Notes under the pieces: generated by a model
The model's input: the letters and a program-made list of their open reading frames with translations, nothing else
What the model was told of the DNA's origin: nothing
The model's database searches: none
Shown: piece by piece, positions 1 to 8,362 of the stretch
Layout: the number at the start of each line of letters is the position of its first letter
How positions within the stretch are numbered: position 1 is the first letter of the stretch
Source: an uncultured Spirochaetales bacterium
Lineage (GTDB): Bacteria; Spirochaetota; Spirochaetia; Sphaerochaetales; Sphaerochaetaceae
Direction: 5' to 3'
Length of the DNA stretch: 64,000 bases
Assembly (NCBI GenBank): GCA_949285145.1
Contig: CASDXQ010000003.1
Coordinates: 27,031-91,030 of the forward strand
Made by a program: the position numbers and the translations under genes

Positions 1-335
1 AACGGTATGCGGTGAAGGGAAAGAGATCTCAGCACGGCATTGTGCTCGAATGCTGTTGTGATCACATGATCCCTGTCGGTAAGAAAGCCTGCAATGATTG
101 TGTTCATGCTTTCGGTGAGACCGGAAGAGAAGACAGGTATCCTGCCACCGGCACAGAACACATCTGCTGTTTTCTCCCGTATTGAAAACAGACTTTCCTC
201 TTCTTTTCTTCCGCTCCTGCCGTATGTCCTGTTGACGTTCACGCACTCTTCATCCAGAAATCTGCTTACAGCCTCGCTGACACCCGGAGCTTTCGGATAG
301 CTTGTCGCTCCGTTGTCAAAATAAATCCTTCTCAT
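1..335 (-). CDS. Class V aminotransferase / cysteine desulfurase-like protein, N-terminal part
   Basis: Only the first 111 codons lie in the window; the gene runs off the left edge. The translation starts MRRIYFDNGATSYPKAPGV and continues with FSSGLTESMN and AFEHNAVLR, the cofactor-domain pattern of NifS/SufS-type PLP enzymes. The subgroup that opens with a DNGATSYPKAP-like segment (EF2568 type) is commonly encoded beside selD and yedE, where it is thought to supply or handle selenium. It is divergent from yedE, 71 bp away, which fits a shared selenium cluster. There is no Shine-Dalgarno sequence; a TATAAT box ends 7 nt before the ATG. The catalytic lysine and cysteine are outside the window. 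The exact substrate is inferred from context. Confidence 0.85.
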   Translation of the reverse strand, partial: MRRIYFDNGATSYPKAPGVSEAVSRFLDEECVNVNRTYGRSGRKEEESLFSIREKTADVFCAGGRIPVFSSGLTESMNTIIAGFLTDRDHVITTAFEHNAVLRSLSLHRIP

Positions 336-342
336 AGCCGGT

Positions 343-400
343 ATTATAGCAGAAGATGAATGAAAGTGCATGAAAATCATTGTATTTTGAAAAATATAAT
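343..400. promoter_or_regulatory. Divergent promoter pair with start-proximal -10 boxes
   Basis: A minus-strand TATAAT occupies 343-348, 7 nt before the aminotransferase ATG at 335. A plus-strand TATAAT occupies 395-400, 6 nt before the yedE ATG at 407. The -35 regions of both are weak and must lie in the 46 bp between. If both boxes are used, transcription would start at or within a base or two of each start codon, giving leaderless mRNAs. Seen: the hexamers and spacings. Inferred: promoter function. Confidence 0.55.
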
Positions 401-406
401 GGTAGC

Positions 407-1486
407 ATGGAAAACATGAAAATATCATCAGAAAGAAGAAATCTGATTCTTACAGGTGCACTTGTCGCTGTTGCGGCATTTGTTCTCGTGCTTCTCGGCA
501 ATCCCGGCAACATGGGATTCTGCATTGCCTGTTTTCTGCGCGATATAGCAGGAAGCTTGGGGTTGCAGAGCGCTGCGACTGTGCAATATATGAGACCTGA
601 AATACCCGGTCTCGTACTCGGAGCATTCATCATTTCGGTAATAAAAGGCGAGTTCAATCCACGATCCGGCTCATCTCCCGTGATCCGTTTTCTCATGGGT
701 GCCGGCGTTTCAATCGGAGCGCTTGTATTCCTTGGATGTCCCCTGCGTATGGTTCTGCGTCTTGCAGCAGGAGATCTCAATGCACTCATGGGGCTTATCG
801 GATTCGTAATGGGTGTCGCGGTGGGTTCAGTATGCCTGAATATGGGATTTTCACTCGGGCGTACAAAAGAAACAACCCGGCTTGAAGGCAGCGCGATAAG
901 CATAATAAGCATCATCCTTCTTATTATTCTTGCTTGTGCACCGTCCCTGCTGCGTTTCAGTACATCCGGACCTGGCAGCATGAGGGCTCCTGTAATCGCA
1001 TCACTTGCAGCCGGACTTCTTGTGGGTGTTTTCGCCCAGCGTTCCAGAATGTGTTTCGCCGGCGGTCTGAGGGATCTTTTCCTTATCAAGGACACAACCC
1101 TCATCACAGGTTTCATCGCTGTCTTCCTCTGTGCACTCGTGCTTAACATTGCAGGCGGAAATTTCACTCTTGGCTTTGAAGGTCAGCCTGTCGCCCATAC
1201 CGATGCGCTGTGGAACATCATGGGCATGACTGCAGTCGGCTTCGGTTCGGTGCTTCTCGGCGGCTGTCCGCTCAGACAGCTCATTCTTGCAGGAGAAGGC
1301 AACAGTGACAGTGCGGTGACAGTTCTCGGTCTTATAGCAGGCGGCGCGGCAGCGCATAACTTCTCGCTTGCATCTTCAACTGACGGCCCTACAAACGGTG
1401 GCAAAACCGCCGTGATCCTCATTCTGCTGTTTTTTGCAGCAGTTGCGGCAGTTTCAATTTATGTGAACAGGAGGAAAGAGAATTGA
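407..1486 (+). CDS. yedE: YedE family putative selenium transporter
   Basis: A 359-residue polytopic membrane protein of the YeeE/YedE family, in the subgroup linked to selenium metabolism. It has the paired cysteine motifs of the family: GFCIACFLRD near residue 35, LGCPLRMVLR near 110, RSRMCFAGGLRD near 215 and GGCPLRQLILAGEG near 285. The two halves look like an internal duplication. It probably imports a selenium or sulfur species for the downstream SelD; this role is inferred from recurrent gene neighbourhoods. A TTG at 380 would extend the frame, but it overlaps the putative -10 box, so ATG 407 is preferred; ATG 416 is also possible. Its stop overlaps the next start. Confidence 0.85.
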   Translation: MENMKISSERRNLILTGALVAVAAFVLVLLGNPGNMGFCIACFLRDIAGSLGLQSAATVQYMRPEIPGLVLGAFIISVIKGEFNPRSGSSPVIRFLMGAGVSIGALVFLGCPLRMVLRLAAGDLNALMGLIGFVMGVAVGSVCLNMGFSLGRTKETTRLEGSAISIISIILLIILACAPSLLRFSTSGPGSMRAPVIASLAAGLLVGVFAQRSRMCFAGGLRDLFLIKDTTLITGFIAVFLCALVLNIAGGNFTLGFEGQPVAHTDALWNIMGMTAVGFGSVLLGGCPLRQLILAGEGNSDSAVTVLGLIAGGAAAHNFSLASSTDGPTNGGKTAVILILLFFAAVAAVSIYVNRRKEN

Positions 1487-1689
1487 GTATGCTTGACACT
1501 TCCGGTTTCAGCTGCCCTGAACCGGTCATAATGACGAAAAAAGCCCTTAAGGACAGGCCTGCATCGCTGAGCGTCATTGTCGATAACGTTGCAAGCCGCG
1601 AAAACGTCACACGCTATGCCGAGGCGACGGGGTACAAGGTAAAGAGGACGGACAAGGATGGGAAATGGATTCTTTCTCTGACAAGGTAG
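1483..1689 (+). CDS. TusA/SirA-like sulfurtransferase domain protein (YedF N-domain type)
   Basis: A 68-residue TusA-fold protein. The family signature cysteine is in GFSCPEPVIMTKKAL near the N-terminus, where TusA proteins carry persulfide or selenide. It matches the N-terminal half of the selenium-associated protein YedF, which usually has about 190 residues including a DsrE-like second domain; here only the TusA part is present. The start is probably TTG 1483, because AGGAGG at 1469-1474 is 8 nt away; ATG 1489 would be 14 nt away. It overlaps the yedE stop and the next gene, so translational coupling is likely. Confidence 0.8.
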   Translation: MSMLDTSGFSCPEPVIMTKKALKDRPASLSVIVDNVASRENVTRYAEATGYKVKRTDKDGKWILSLTR

Positions 1690-1913
1690 TCATTACATTC
1701 CATTCTCATTATGATGCGAATAAACAGAAGAGGAAGCTTGAGGACAATGCTCTCAAAGCTTCTCTCATTCCGGTTCCGCGTTCCCTTTCTTCAAGCTGCG
1801 GAACCGCTCTGGTAATGGATGAGCATGATTTTGACACATCTCTTCTGATCACTACCATTGAAGGAGCATTTGTTTTTAAGGAGGGCAGATGGTCAGGCTT
1901 ACCAAAAGTGTGA
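1665..1913 (+). CDS. DUF3343 family putative Se/S carrier protein
   Basis: An 82-residue protein with the DUF3343 pattern: an N-terminal beta strand, then a conserved VPRSLSSSCG segment with one cysteine near residue 45, and a hydrophobic acidic C-terminus. DUF3343 proteins are short putative selenium/sulfur carriers found in YedF/SelD loci. The gene overlaps both neighbours (25 bp each), so it is part of one translationally coupled operon. With the preceding TusA-like ORF it may replace a full-length two-domain YedF. The function is inferred from context and family. Confidence 0.7.
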   Translation: MDSFSDKVVITFHSHYDANKQKRKLEDNALKASLIPVPRSLSSSCGTALVMDEHDFDTSLLITTIEGAFVFKEGRWSGLPKV

Positions 1914-2908
1914 AGACAAGCGGCTGTGCCGCCAAGCTTCCGTCAAAGACTCTGAATGAAATACTATCATCTCTTCCTCTCATGGAGGATGAGAATCTTA
2001 TTGTAGGCTTTGAGACCAGCGATGATGCCCTGGTCTATGACCTGGACGGTGAGAATCTTCTTGTCGAGTCCGTTGATTTCTTTCCTCCCGTTGCCGATGA
2101 CCCTTATGAATTCGGACAGATAGCAGCTGCGAATGCGCTTTCTGATCTTTATGCGATGGGAGCAGTGCCGAAACTTGCGATGAACATAATGTGTTTCCCA
2201 TCCTGCATGGATCTTTCCATCATGAAAGACATACTCCTCGGTGCACAGGATAAGGCAAGGCAAGCCGGATGCGTGATCGCGGGCGGACATACAATTGCAG
2301 ATTCTACGATCAAATTCGGCCTTGCCGTGACAGGCTTCACGACAAAGAAAAGGCTGTGGACAAATAAAAGCGCAAGAGAAGGGGATGCGATAGTCATCAC
2401 TAAGAATCTCGGAGTCGGAATAATCAATACTGCGGCCAAGGCGGATATGGCAGATGAATGCGATGTGAAGGCCGCTCTTGAGAGCATGAAAACTCTTAAC
2501 AGAAAGGCCTTTGAGACTGCCTGTCGCCATGATATTCATGCTGCGACAGATATAACAGGATTCTCCCTGCTGGGGCATCTGTTTGAAATGGCACAAGCCG
2601 CATCCCTCTCTGTACGTCTCAATTCTTCCGCTCTTCCTTATTTTCCTGCGTCCCTCGAGCTTGCCCGTCTCGGACTCATACCGGAAGGTGCATACCACAA
2701 CAGGGATTACGTTGAGGACAAGGTGCGCTTCGCATCATCAGTTCCAAGAGAACTTATAGACATAATGTTCGATCCGCAGACATCAGGACCGCTGTGTCTT
2801 GCGATGAGTGAGGAGGATGCCATTTCCTTTGTAAGGGAATTCGGAGAGCCTGCGGCAATTATAGGATGTTTCACAGCCAGAGGCTGCAGCGTGATTGATG
2901 TCAGCTAG
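1889..2908 (+). CDS. selD: Selenide, water dikinase (selenophosphate synthetase)
   Basis: SelD makes selenophosphate from selenide and ATP, the selenium donor for selenocysteine, selenouridine and the selenium cofactor of some molybdenum hydroxylases. The 339-residue product has the expected length. The N-terminal loop reads TSGCAAKLP with the catalytic residue as Cys13, not selenocysteine. The metal/ATP site is visible as ETSDDALVYDL, then FGQIAAANALSDLYAMG, and C-terminal FDPQTSGP. It starts inside the DUF3343 gene. No selA, selB or selC is in the window, so the downstream use of selenophosphate is not shown here. Confidence 0.97.
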   Translation: MVRLTKSVKTSGCAAKLPSKTLNEILSSLPLMEDENLIVGFETSDDALVYDLDGENLLVESVDFFPPVADDPYEFGQIAAANALSDLYAMGAVPKLAMNIMCFPSCMDLSIMKDILLGAQDKARQAGCVIAGGHTIADSTIKFGLAVTGFTTKKRLWTNKSAREGDAIVITKNLGVGIINTAAKADMADECDVKAALESMKTLNRKAFETACRHDIHAATDITGFSLLGHLFEMAQAASLSVRLNSSALPYFPASLELARLGLIPEGAYHNRDYVEDKVRFASSVPRELIDIMFDPQTSGPLCLAMSEEDAISFVREFGEPAAIIGCFTARGCSVIDVS

Positions 2909-2991
2909 ATATTCTCTTCTTTCTTCATTTGCCCCTCTTTTCTCTTCCTGTTCCTGCTGTTAAACGCTAGACTGTAGAAAAGGAGATAAGC

Positions 2992-3234
2992 ATGGCTGAC
3001 AACATAATGGATGACTTCCTGCTTTTCGTGGGAAGCGATGAAGAGGTGAAAGAAGAACTTGATTCAAGAATCATGAACTATCCCGGAGAGGCTCGCTTCA
3101 TCACGCGCGATGTCCTGATTCCCTATGCGAAGGAACACGGTTATGAAATCAGCGAGGAAGATGTTGAGCTTTACATCGGCCATGAGCTTGACGGGAGCGA
3201 GGTTCCTTCTTTCCTGCTGGAAGGAAAAAAGTGA
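2992..3234 (+). CDS. Small acidic protein of unknown function in selenium cluster
   Basis: An 80-residue acidic protein with no cysteine and no signal peptide. It is preceded by a good ribosome binding site (AAGGAGAT) 5 nt before the ATG. The arrangement (MDDFLLFVGSDEEVKEEL, then a second helical segment ending near EVPSFLLEG) suggests two or three helices and loosely recalls Nif11-type leader or carrier proteins, but I cannot assign it. It sits 83 bp after selD and about 95 bp before ygeW, in the same direction. Codon use and the ribosome binding site support a real gene. Confidence 0.65.
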   Translation: MADNIMDDFLLFVGSDEEVKEELDSRIMNYPGEARFITRDVLIPYAKEHGYEISEEDVELYIGHELDGSEVPSFLLEGKK

Positions 3235-3259
3235 ACGCAACAAAGTGCAACAAAATCGC

Positions 3260-3288
3260 TTGTCATGTGCGGTTTTACGTGATAGAGT
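3260..3288 (+). promoter_or_regulatory. Putative sigma-70 promoter of ygeW
   Basis: TTGTCA (3260-3265) and TAGAGT (3283-3288) are separated by 17 bp. Transcription would start near 3295, leaving a 35-nt leader with AAGGAG before the ATG at 3330. This suggests ygeW can be transcribed independently of the selD operon. Confidence 0.5.
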
Positions 3289-3329
3289 TCACTTGTAAGC
3301 AAAATTTATCCGGAACAAGGAGTTGATCT

Positions 3330-4529
3330 ATGAAGACAAAAGAAGAAATCAGGAGCATGATTGAGGAGCTTTCAAAGAAAGATACAAGCAGAATGTATCT
3401 CAATGACTTTTTCCACACATGGAAGGAAAGCGATGATGAGCTGGCTGCAGTATTTGAAGTTGCCGAAATACTGAGGGCAATGAGAGAAAACAACATCTCT
3501 ACGAAGGTATTTGATTCAGGTCTTGGCATTTCCGTCTTCCGCGACAACTCAACCCGCACCCGTTTTTCTTTTGCCTCAGCCTGCAACCTTCTCGGTCTTG
3601 AGGTTCAGGATCTTGATGAGAAAGTCAGCCAGATCGCTCACGGCGAGACTGTAAGGGAGACTGCAAACATGGTTTCCTTCATGGCTGATGTCATCGGCAT
3701 AAGAGACGATATGTACATCGGCAAGGGACATACATACATGAAGACTGTTGCCGACAGCGTTGAGGAAGGCTACAAGGACGGCGTTCTCGAGCAGAGGCCC
3801 ACAATAGTCAACCTCCAGTGCGATATCGACCACCCGACACAGACAATGGCTGATGCACTTCACGTCATCAACCATTTCGGAGGAGTTGAGAACCTGAAGG
3901 GAAAGAAGATCGCAATGACATGGGCTTATTCACCGTCTTACGGCAAGCCTCTTTCCGTTCCTCAGGGTATCATCGGTCTCTTCACACGTTTCGGCATGGA
4001 AGTCGTGCTTGCACATCCGGAAGGCTATGAGATCATGAAGGATGTCGAGGATGTCGCAGCGGAGAATGCAAAGAAGGCAGGCGGTTCATTCAGGAAAGTC
4101 AACACAATGGAAGAGGCTTTCAAGGATGCCGATATAGTATATCCGAAGTCATGGGCACCGTACGCAGTGATGGAAGAGAGGACAAAGCTGGTCGGAGAAG
4201 GAAAGTTCGAGGAGCTCAAGGATCTTGAGAAGAGGTGTCTTGAGAATAATGCGAAGTTCAAGGACTGGACATGTACCGAAGAGCTGATGAAGACGACAAA
4301 GGACGGAAAGGCTCTCTACATGCATTGTCTCCCTGCTGATATCACAGGACTCAGCTGCAAGGAAGGCGAGGTCGAGCAGTCTGTATTCGACCGCTATCTT
4401 GTTCCTCTTTACAAGGAAGCCAGCTACAAGCCGTACGTCATTGCTGCAATGATCTTCCTGTCAAAGTTCAGCAATCCTTCAGCCAAGCTTGCCGAGGTGC
4501 TTGCTGATTCAAAACCGAGAGTGAAATAA
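3330..4529 (+). CDS. ygeW: Knotted carbamoyltransferase YgeW
   Basis: A 399-residue member of the aspartate/ornithine carbamoyltransferase superfamily, matching E. coli YgeW along its length as I recall it (for example ISVFRDNSTRTRFS, IAHGETVRETANM, DIDHPTQTMAD, MTWAYSPSYGKPLSVP, ALYMHCLPADI). The STRTR loop (residues 74-78) binds carbamoyl phosphate; the CLP loop near residue 335 is also kept. YgeW genes occur in purine or uric acid catabolism clusters that encode selenium-dependent hydroxylases, so its place after selD is meaningful. The natural acceptor of the carbamoyl group is not settled in my knowledge. AAGGAG lies just before the start. Confidence 0.93.
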   Translation: MKTKEEIRSMIEELSKKDTSRMYLNDFFHTWKESDDELAAVFEVAEILRAMRENNISTKVFDSGLGISVFRDNSTRTRFSFASACNLLGLEVQDLDEKVSQIAHGETVRETANMVSFMADVIGIRDDMYIGKGHTYMKTVADSVEEGYKDGVLEQRPTIVNLQCDIDHPTQTMADALHVINHFGGVENLKGKKIAMTWAYSPSYGKPLSVPQGIIGLFTRFGMEVVLAHPEGYEIMKDVEDVAAENAKKAGGSFRKVNTMEEAFKDADIVYPKSWAPYAVMEERTKLVGEGKFEELKDLEKRCLENNAKFKDWTCTEELMKTTKDGKALYMHCLPADITGLSCKEGEVEQSVFDRYLVPLYKEASYKPYVIAAMIFLSKFSNPSAKLAEVLADSKPRVK

Positions 4530-4615
4530 GACAGCAGGCCACAGCATAATATCAGATTAAAATCACAGATGCCGCTTAAATCAGTTTTGAGAGCCGGCAG
4601 TATTTGTTAATCAGC

Positions 4616-4645
4616 AACAGAGCAGGACTTCGGTTCTGCTTTGTT
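4616..4645 (+). terminator. Hairpin terminator after ygeW
   Basis: A 13-bp stem (two G-T pairs in the RNA) closes a TTCG tetraloop: AACAGAGCAGGAC, TTCG, GTTCTGCTTTGTT. The U-tract after it is poor (CATTAAAAC), so termination may be partial. It lies 86 bp past the ygeW stop. Confidence 0.6.
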
Positions 4646-4755
4646 CATTAAAACAATAGGGAAAGGGCAAAACAGGCCATCAGGGACGAATTTCCACTGG
4701 ACAATACTGGAATCAGATATACATCAGTTAATCAGCGGTATTTTCAGGTTTTATT

Positions 4756-4779
4756 ACTGCCGGTGGTGTTTCCGGCAGT
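4756..4779. other. Inverted repeat between convergent ygeW and ABC operon
   Basis: ACTGCCGG and CCGGCAGT are exact inverted repeats around an 8-nt loop. There is no clear T-run on either side. It lies 40 bp past the end of the minus-strand ABC operon, so it could be a weak terminator for that operon. Confidence 0.35.
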
Positions 4780-4819
4780 GTTCCAGTTTTCAGTATTGAT
4801 GGACAGAAGTTACCATTTT

Positions 4820-5881
4820 TCAGATTCCGTATTCCGCAAGCTCATCTTCACTGATGCCGTATCCGTAGAAGAGAGAGTAGAAACGTTCTGCTTCAGCTCT
4901 GACATCAGCACCGGCCTGACTGCCGTAGAATACATCTGCTGCCCACCATATCCCGATCAGACGGTTGATTGAAGGAGGGGAGTCGATCCAGTTGTTTATT
5001 ATTTCCGGAACAAGATACACCCTGCCGTTCTTTACGGCATCAAGAGTCTGCCATGATGAAGTTTCGGCAAGAATGGAATTGTATGCATCCTCATTTGAGA
5101 GAATGATCACATCGGGATTCCAGAGGAAAAGCTGTTCAAGACTTATTGCATTACCTCCTGATGAGAATGTCGAGGGAACAACATTGACTCCCCCGACAGC
5201 CTCAAGAACCTCTCCATGGAAGTTGCCGGACGGAATCGCCTCAAGTCCGTCAAGGGACGATGAGTAGTAGAATGAAACTGTTCCTCCGAATAATTCTTTC
5301 ATATCTTCAGCGAAAGCAACTGCCTCTTCGGCGTATGAGGCAAGCTCTTTTCCTCTCTCCTCATCGCCAAGAAGCTCTCCCAGCCTTATGTATGTATTGG
5401 CACTGTCTGCAAGATATGATTCAATGAACACCACCGGGATTCCGATCTGTTCCTCAAGCACATCTAGATCCGAGATCATCTCATCGGCTGATCCCTTTAT
5501 CTCGCCGATATCGATGACAACATCGGGATTGACTACAATCAGGGCTTCCTTGTTGAGGTTTGCCTTCTTTCCGTAAAAAGTCCCGAGGACTGGTATGTCA
5601 TCATTGAGATCAGGGTAGTAGACTCTTTCCTCATCATTCATTGCTGTTGTCAGTCCGCTGATCTTTGACTGGTCGAATGTGAGAAGAATGACCTGTGCCA
5701 TTGAGCCGCTCGGTGTGACTGAGGTTATATCGGAGGGAACGTTTACAGTACGTCCGAGATCATCAGTGAAACTCACCATATGCTTTTCACTGGCACTAGA
5801 TGTACTCTCGCCGCTTCCCTGTGCACTCAGGCACGAGAGAACTGTCAACAGAAGCAAAATCATTGTAAATGTTTTTCTCAT
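4820..5881 (-). CDS. ABC transporter substrate-binding lipoprotein (metal/siderophore type)
   Basis: A 353-residue periplasmic binding protein of the TroA/BtuF-like (cluster A) fold, tethered by a lipid. The N-terminus is a signal peptide ending in the lipobox VLSC (Cys17). The mature part has the family start FTDDLGRTVNVPSDI, then NPDVVIDIG and WNPDVIILSN, two half-domain motifs. It is the last gene of a four-gene operon with permease, ATPase and methyltransferase, and overlaps the methyltransferase stop by 4 nt. Possible cargo includes molybdate or tungstate (MolA-like), cobalamin, haem or a metallophore; the sequence does not decide. Molybdate would suit the neighbouring selenium/purine genes. 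Confidence 0.88.
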   Translation of the reverse strand: MRKTFTMILLLLTVLSCLSAQGSGESTSSASEKHMVSFTDDLGRTVNVPSDITSVTPSGSMAQVILLTFDQSKISGLTTAMNDEERVYYPDLNDDIPVLGTFYGKKANLNKEALIVVNPDVVIDIGEIKGSADEMISDLDVLEEQIGIPVVFIESYLADSANTYIRLGELLGDEERGKELASYAEEAVAFAEDMKELFGGTVSFYYSSSLDGLEAIPSGNFHGEVLEAVGGVNVVPSTFSSGGNAISLEQLFLWNPDVIILSNEDAYNSILAETSSWQTLDAVKNGRVYLVPEIINNWIDSPPSINRLIGIWWAADVFYGSQAGADVRAEAERFYSLFYGYGISEDELAEYGI

Positions 5882-6543
5882 ATCCTTTCCTCCTTTTCTA
5901 TCACAAACAGGCCGAAGGCTTTGTCATTTACCACTTTTATTGGGTAAGGCCCGCTGTCACTGACAACTTTCCTGCTGAATGGTCTTCCTCTTTTCGTGTA
6001 GTTTTCCTCTATGAATATTTGAAGCTCTTCTTCATCTTTCAGATACTGGTCAAAATGCAGGTGTTCCTTCATTACAGTGAAAGATGCCTTTTTCAATGCA
6101 AGAAATGATGCGATTTCATTGCTTTCCCTGTAGGACGTCTCCGTGTAGTCCGCATGCTCGCTGCTTACGTAGATGAGCTTTTTCTTGCATGCACGCATAA
6201 GCTTTTCATAGTTGTCTTCAACGGTGAGGCGGCCGAAAAAAACACACAATGCCGTATCTGCGGCATCGGCAAGTTCGTAGCAGTCCGCCTTGATGAAGGT
6301 ATCATCAGGATACAGCCGTGATGCTGTCTCAAGTGCCGTATCATCAATGTCATAACCAGTGATGCAGAAACCTCTTGATGACAGCTCGTGAGTCAGAGTC
6401 CCAAGTCCGCATCCGAGTTCGGCAATGCTAATTCCTTTTTCAAGATAAGGCTGTATGAGAGTGGCAAGAGATGAGTGAAAGCAGCTCATTGATGCGGCTC
6501 TGAGATACATATCGGTTTTTCTCTCATTCCACCATCCCATCAT
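5878..6543 (-). CDS. Class I SAM-dependent methyltransferase in ABC operon
   Basis: A 221-residue methyltransferase. The SAM-binding motif I is AELGCGLGTLTHEL near residues 41-54, followed by an acidic motif II (ITGYDIDDTAL). The C-terminal part has no domain I recognise. The gene overlaps the ATPase gene upstream and the binding-protein gene downstream by 4 nt each (ATGA type), so it is co-translated with the transporter. A methyltransferase locked inside an uptake operon suggests it modifies the imported ligand or a metallophore; that is inference. Confidence 0.8.
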   Translation of the reverse strand: MMGWWNERKTDMYLRAASMSCFHSSLATLIQPYLEKGISIAELGCGLGTLTHELSSRGFCITGYDIDDTALETASRLYPDDTFIKADCYELADAADTALCVFFGRLTVEDNYEKLMRACKKKLIYVSSEHADYTETSYRESNEIASFLALKKASFTVMKEHLHFDQYLKDEEELQIFIEENYTKRGRPFSRKVVSDSGPYPIKVVNDKAFGLFVIEKEERI

Positions 6544-7313
6544 TCACTCTCCTTTGGAATGCAGATGTAATGCCCTTTGTATTCTTCAACCGAGATATCA
6601 ATATCATAGAATGAAGAGAGAATGCTTGATCTGGCAAGTTCGGCAGGGGATGCATCATAACACAGCTTCCCGTCTTTTATGAGAATGATGCGGGAGGCAT
6701 AGTTCAGCGCCTGCTCAAGATTGTGAGTCGAAACGATTGCCGTATAGCCGTCCCCGGTCAGGGTCTTGATGTTTCCAAGAGTCTTGATCTGGTTCGCCCA
6801 GTCAAGATTGGATGTCGGCTCATCAAAGAGCAGAATGCCGGCATCCTGTGCAACAGCCCGGGCGCAGAGAACAAGCTGCCTCTCTCCTCCTGAGAGCGTA
6901 TTTGTCTTACGATCGGCAAGATCGGCTATATGGAATTTCTCAAGCGCCTCATATGCCTTCCTGACTTCCTTTTCCTTCGGAGATGAAAGACTTGAGATCA
7001 TGCTTGTCGTACCCATGAGAACGCTTGTGAGCACACTGTAGGAAAAAGCCGGATTGCTTTCCTGGGGAATATATGCGATCCTTCGTGCCTTTTCCCTCGT
7101 GCTCATTGAGGAGAATGGTATGCCGTCACATAACACTTCTCCTTTCTGCGGGTTCAGCAGTCCCAGAAGGTTTTTGAAAAGTGTGGTCTTTCCAGCACCG
7201 TTGCGCCCGAGGATTACCGTGAATTCTCCCTTTTCAAATGAAGCGGAAATTCCGTCAAGGACATTTCTTTTTCTGTCATAGCTGAATGTGAGATCCCTTA
7301 TTTCAAGTTTCAT
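6540..7313 (-). CDS. ABC transporter ATP-binding protein (FecE/BtuD type)
   Basis: A 257-residue ATPase. Walker A is GRNGAGKT (36-43), the signature is LSGGERQLV, Walker B ends LLFDEPTSNLD, and the switch histidine is in VSTHNLEQAL. It matches the ATPases that pair with FecCD permeases. It starts inside the permease stop (4-nt overlap) and overlaps the methyltransferase start, forming one tight operon. Confidence 0.93.
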   Translation of the reverse strand: MKLEIRDLTFSYDRKRNVLDGISASFEKGEFTVILGRNGAGKTTLFKNLLGLLNPQKGEVLCDGIPFSSMSTREKARRIAYIPQESNPAFSYSVLTSVLMGTTSMISSLSSPKEKEVRKAYEALEKFHIADLADRKTNTLSGGERQLVLCARAVAQDAGILLFDEPTSNLDWANQIKTLGNIKTLTGDGYTAIVSTHNLEQALNYASRIILIKDGKLCYDASPAELARSSILSSFYDIDISVEEYKGHYICIPKESE

Positions 7314-8356
7314 GTTTTCTTTCCCTCCCGTATGATGAGATAAAGGAAGAAAGGCGCTCCTATGAAACTTGTGAGTATTCCTATCGGTATCTCACTTGTG
7401 GTCAGGTTCCTTGAGACAGTGTCGACAAGCATGAGGAATGATGAACCCATGAGAATTGTCGCGGGAATTGTCTTCCTGTAATCGCATCCCATGCTCATGC
7501 GGACAAGATGGGGAATCACGAGGCCGATCCAGCCGATCATTCCTGCTGCTGCCGTTGATACGGCTGTCATGAGCGTTGCACACACGACTGCTGTGAAGCG
7601 TATGGCTTTCGTGTTCACGCCGAGGCTCACGGCCTCTTCCTCTCCGAGAGTCATCACATTGAGATTCCAGCGTATCAGATACAGGACTATAGCCGGGAGT
7701 GTTATGAGAAGTGCGCATGCGCCAAGATCACTGTTTCTTGTCGAACTGAGAGAGCCTATGAGGTAGTATGTGATCTGGGGAAGGACATCATCCGTATCCG
7801 CAACAAGCTTTATGAAACTTAAAAGCGAATTGAAGAGGGAAGAAATCATTATCCCTGCCAGGACGAGCCCCAGTACCGGCTGTCCCGGTACACGGCGTGC
7901 TATCATGAGGACAATGAGCACTGCGGTTATTCCTCCCAGGAAGCTCATTGCAGATATGGAGAAATAGCCCATGCCGGCGAGGATGCCAAGCGCGCTGCCT
8001 GCAGCGGCGCCCGAAGTGCTGCCAAGCACATCCGGCGACACCATCGGGTTCTGGAATATGCCCTGGTACACAAGGCCTGAGAGCGACAGCCCGGCTCCTA
8101 TGAATGCTCCTATGAGAACTCTCGGAAGTCTTATGTTGAATACCACAGTCTCTGCCTGTGATGACCATGTCTTCTCAAGCGGAATTATGCGTGAGAGAAG
8201 GATACGGATGAGGGTGATGGGATCCACCGGGTAACGGCCCAGTGCAAAGGAAATGAAAAATATGAAGATGAACAGAACGAGCAATACGGGCAGGACATAC
8301 GGTCTGTCCTTCACTCTGAATTTTACTGTATTTTCCGTTTCCCTGCCTTTATGCAT
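7310..8356 (-). CDS. FecCD family ABC transporter permease
   Basis: A 348-residue polytopic permease of the iron-siderophore/cobalamin/molybdate uptake class. The family segments are RLPRVLIGAFIGAGLSLSG, NPMVSPDVLGSTSGAA, ATLMTAVSTAAAGMIGWIGLVIPHLVR and a C-terminal EIPIGILTSFIGAPFFLYLI. It is the first gene of the operon. The longer frame from 8383 is rejected because the -10 box TATAGT lies 6 nt before ATG 8356 and no ribosome binding site is present. Confidence 0.93.
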   Translation of the reverse strand: MHKGRETENTVKFRVKDRPYVLPVLLVLFIFIFFISFALGRYPVDPITLIRILLSRIIPLEKTWSSQAETVVFNIRLPRVLIGAFIGAGLSLSGLVYQGIFQNPMVSPDVLGSTSGAAAGSALGILAGMGYFSISAMSFLGGITAVLIVLMIARRVPGQPVLGLVLAGIMISSLFNSLLSFIKLVADTDDVLPQITYYLIGSLSSTRNSDLGACALLITLPAIVLYLIRWNLNVMTLGEEEAVSLGVNTKAIRFTAVVCATLMTAVSTAAAGMIGWIGLVIPHLVRMSMGCDYRKTIPATILMGSSFLMLVDTVSRNLTTSEIPIGILTSFIGAPFFLYLIIREGKKT

Positions 8357-8362
8357 GGCAAT

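Noticed and set aside
316..1167. Long minus-strand ORF (283 codons) antisense to yedE
   Set aside because: Low-complexity, Arg/Pro/Ser-rich translation typical of a shadow frame; the plus-strand YedE has clear family motifs.
1889..1960. Possible selenocysteine in SelD
   Set aside because: The catalytic position is encoded by a cysteine codon (TGT), and no in-frame TGA occurs in the N-terminal loop.
1967..2698. Minus-strand ORF of 243 codons antisense to selD
   Set aside because: Shadow of a well-supported SelD; no start context or family motifs.
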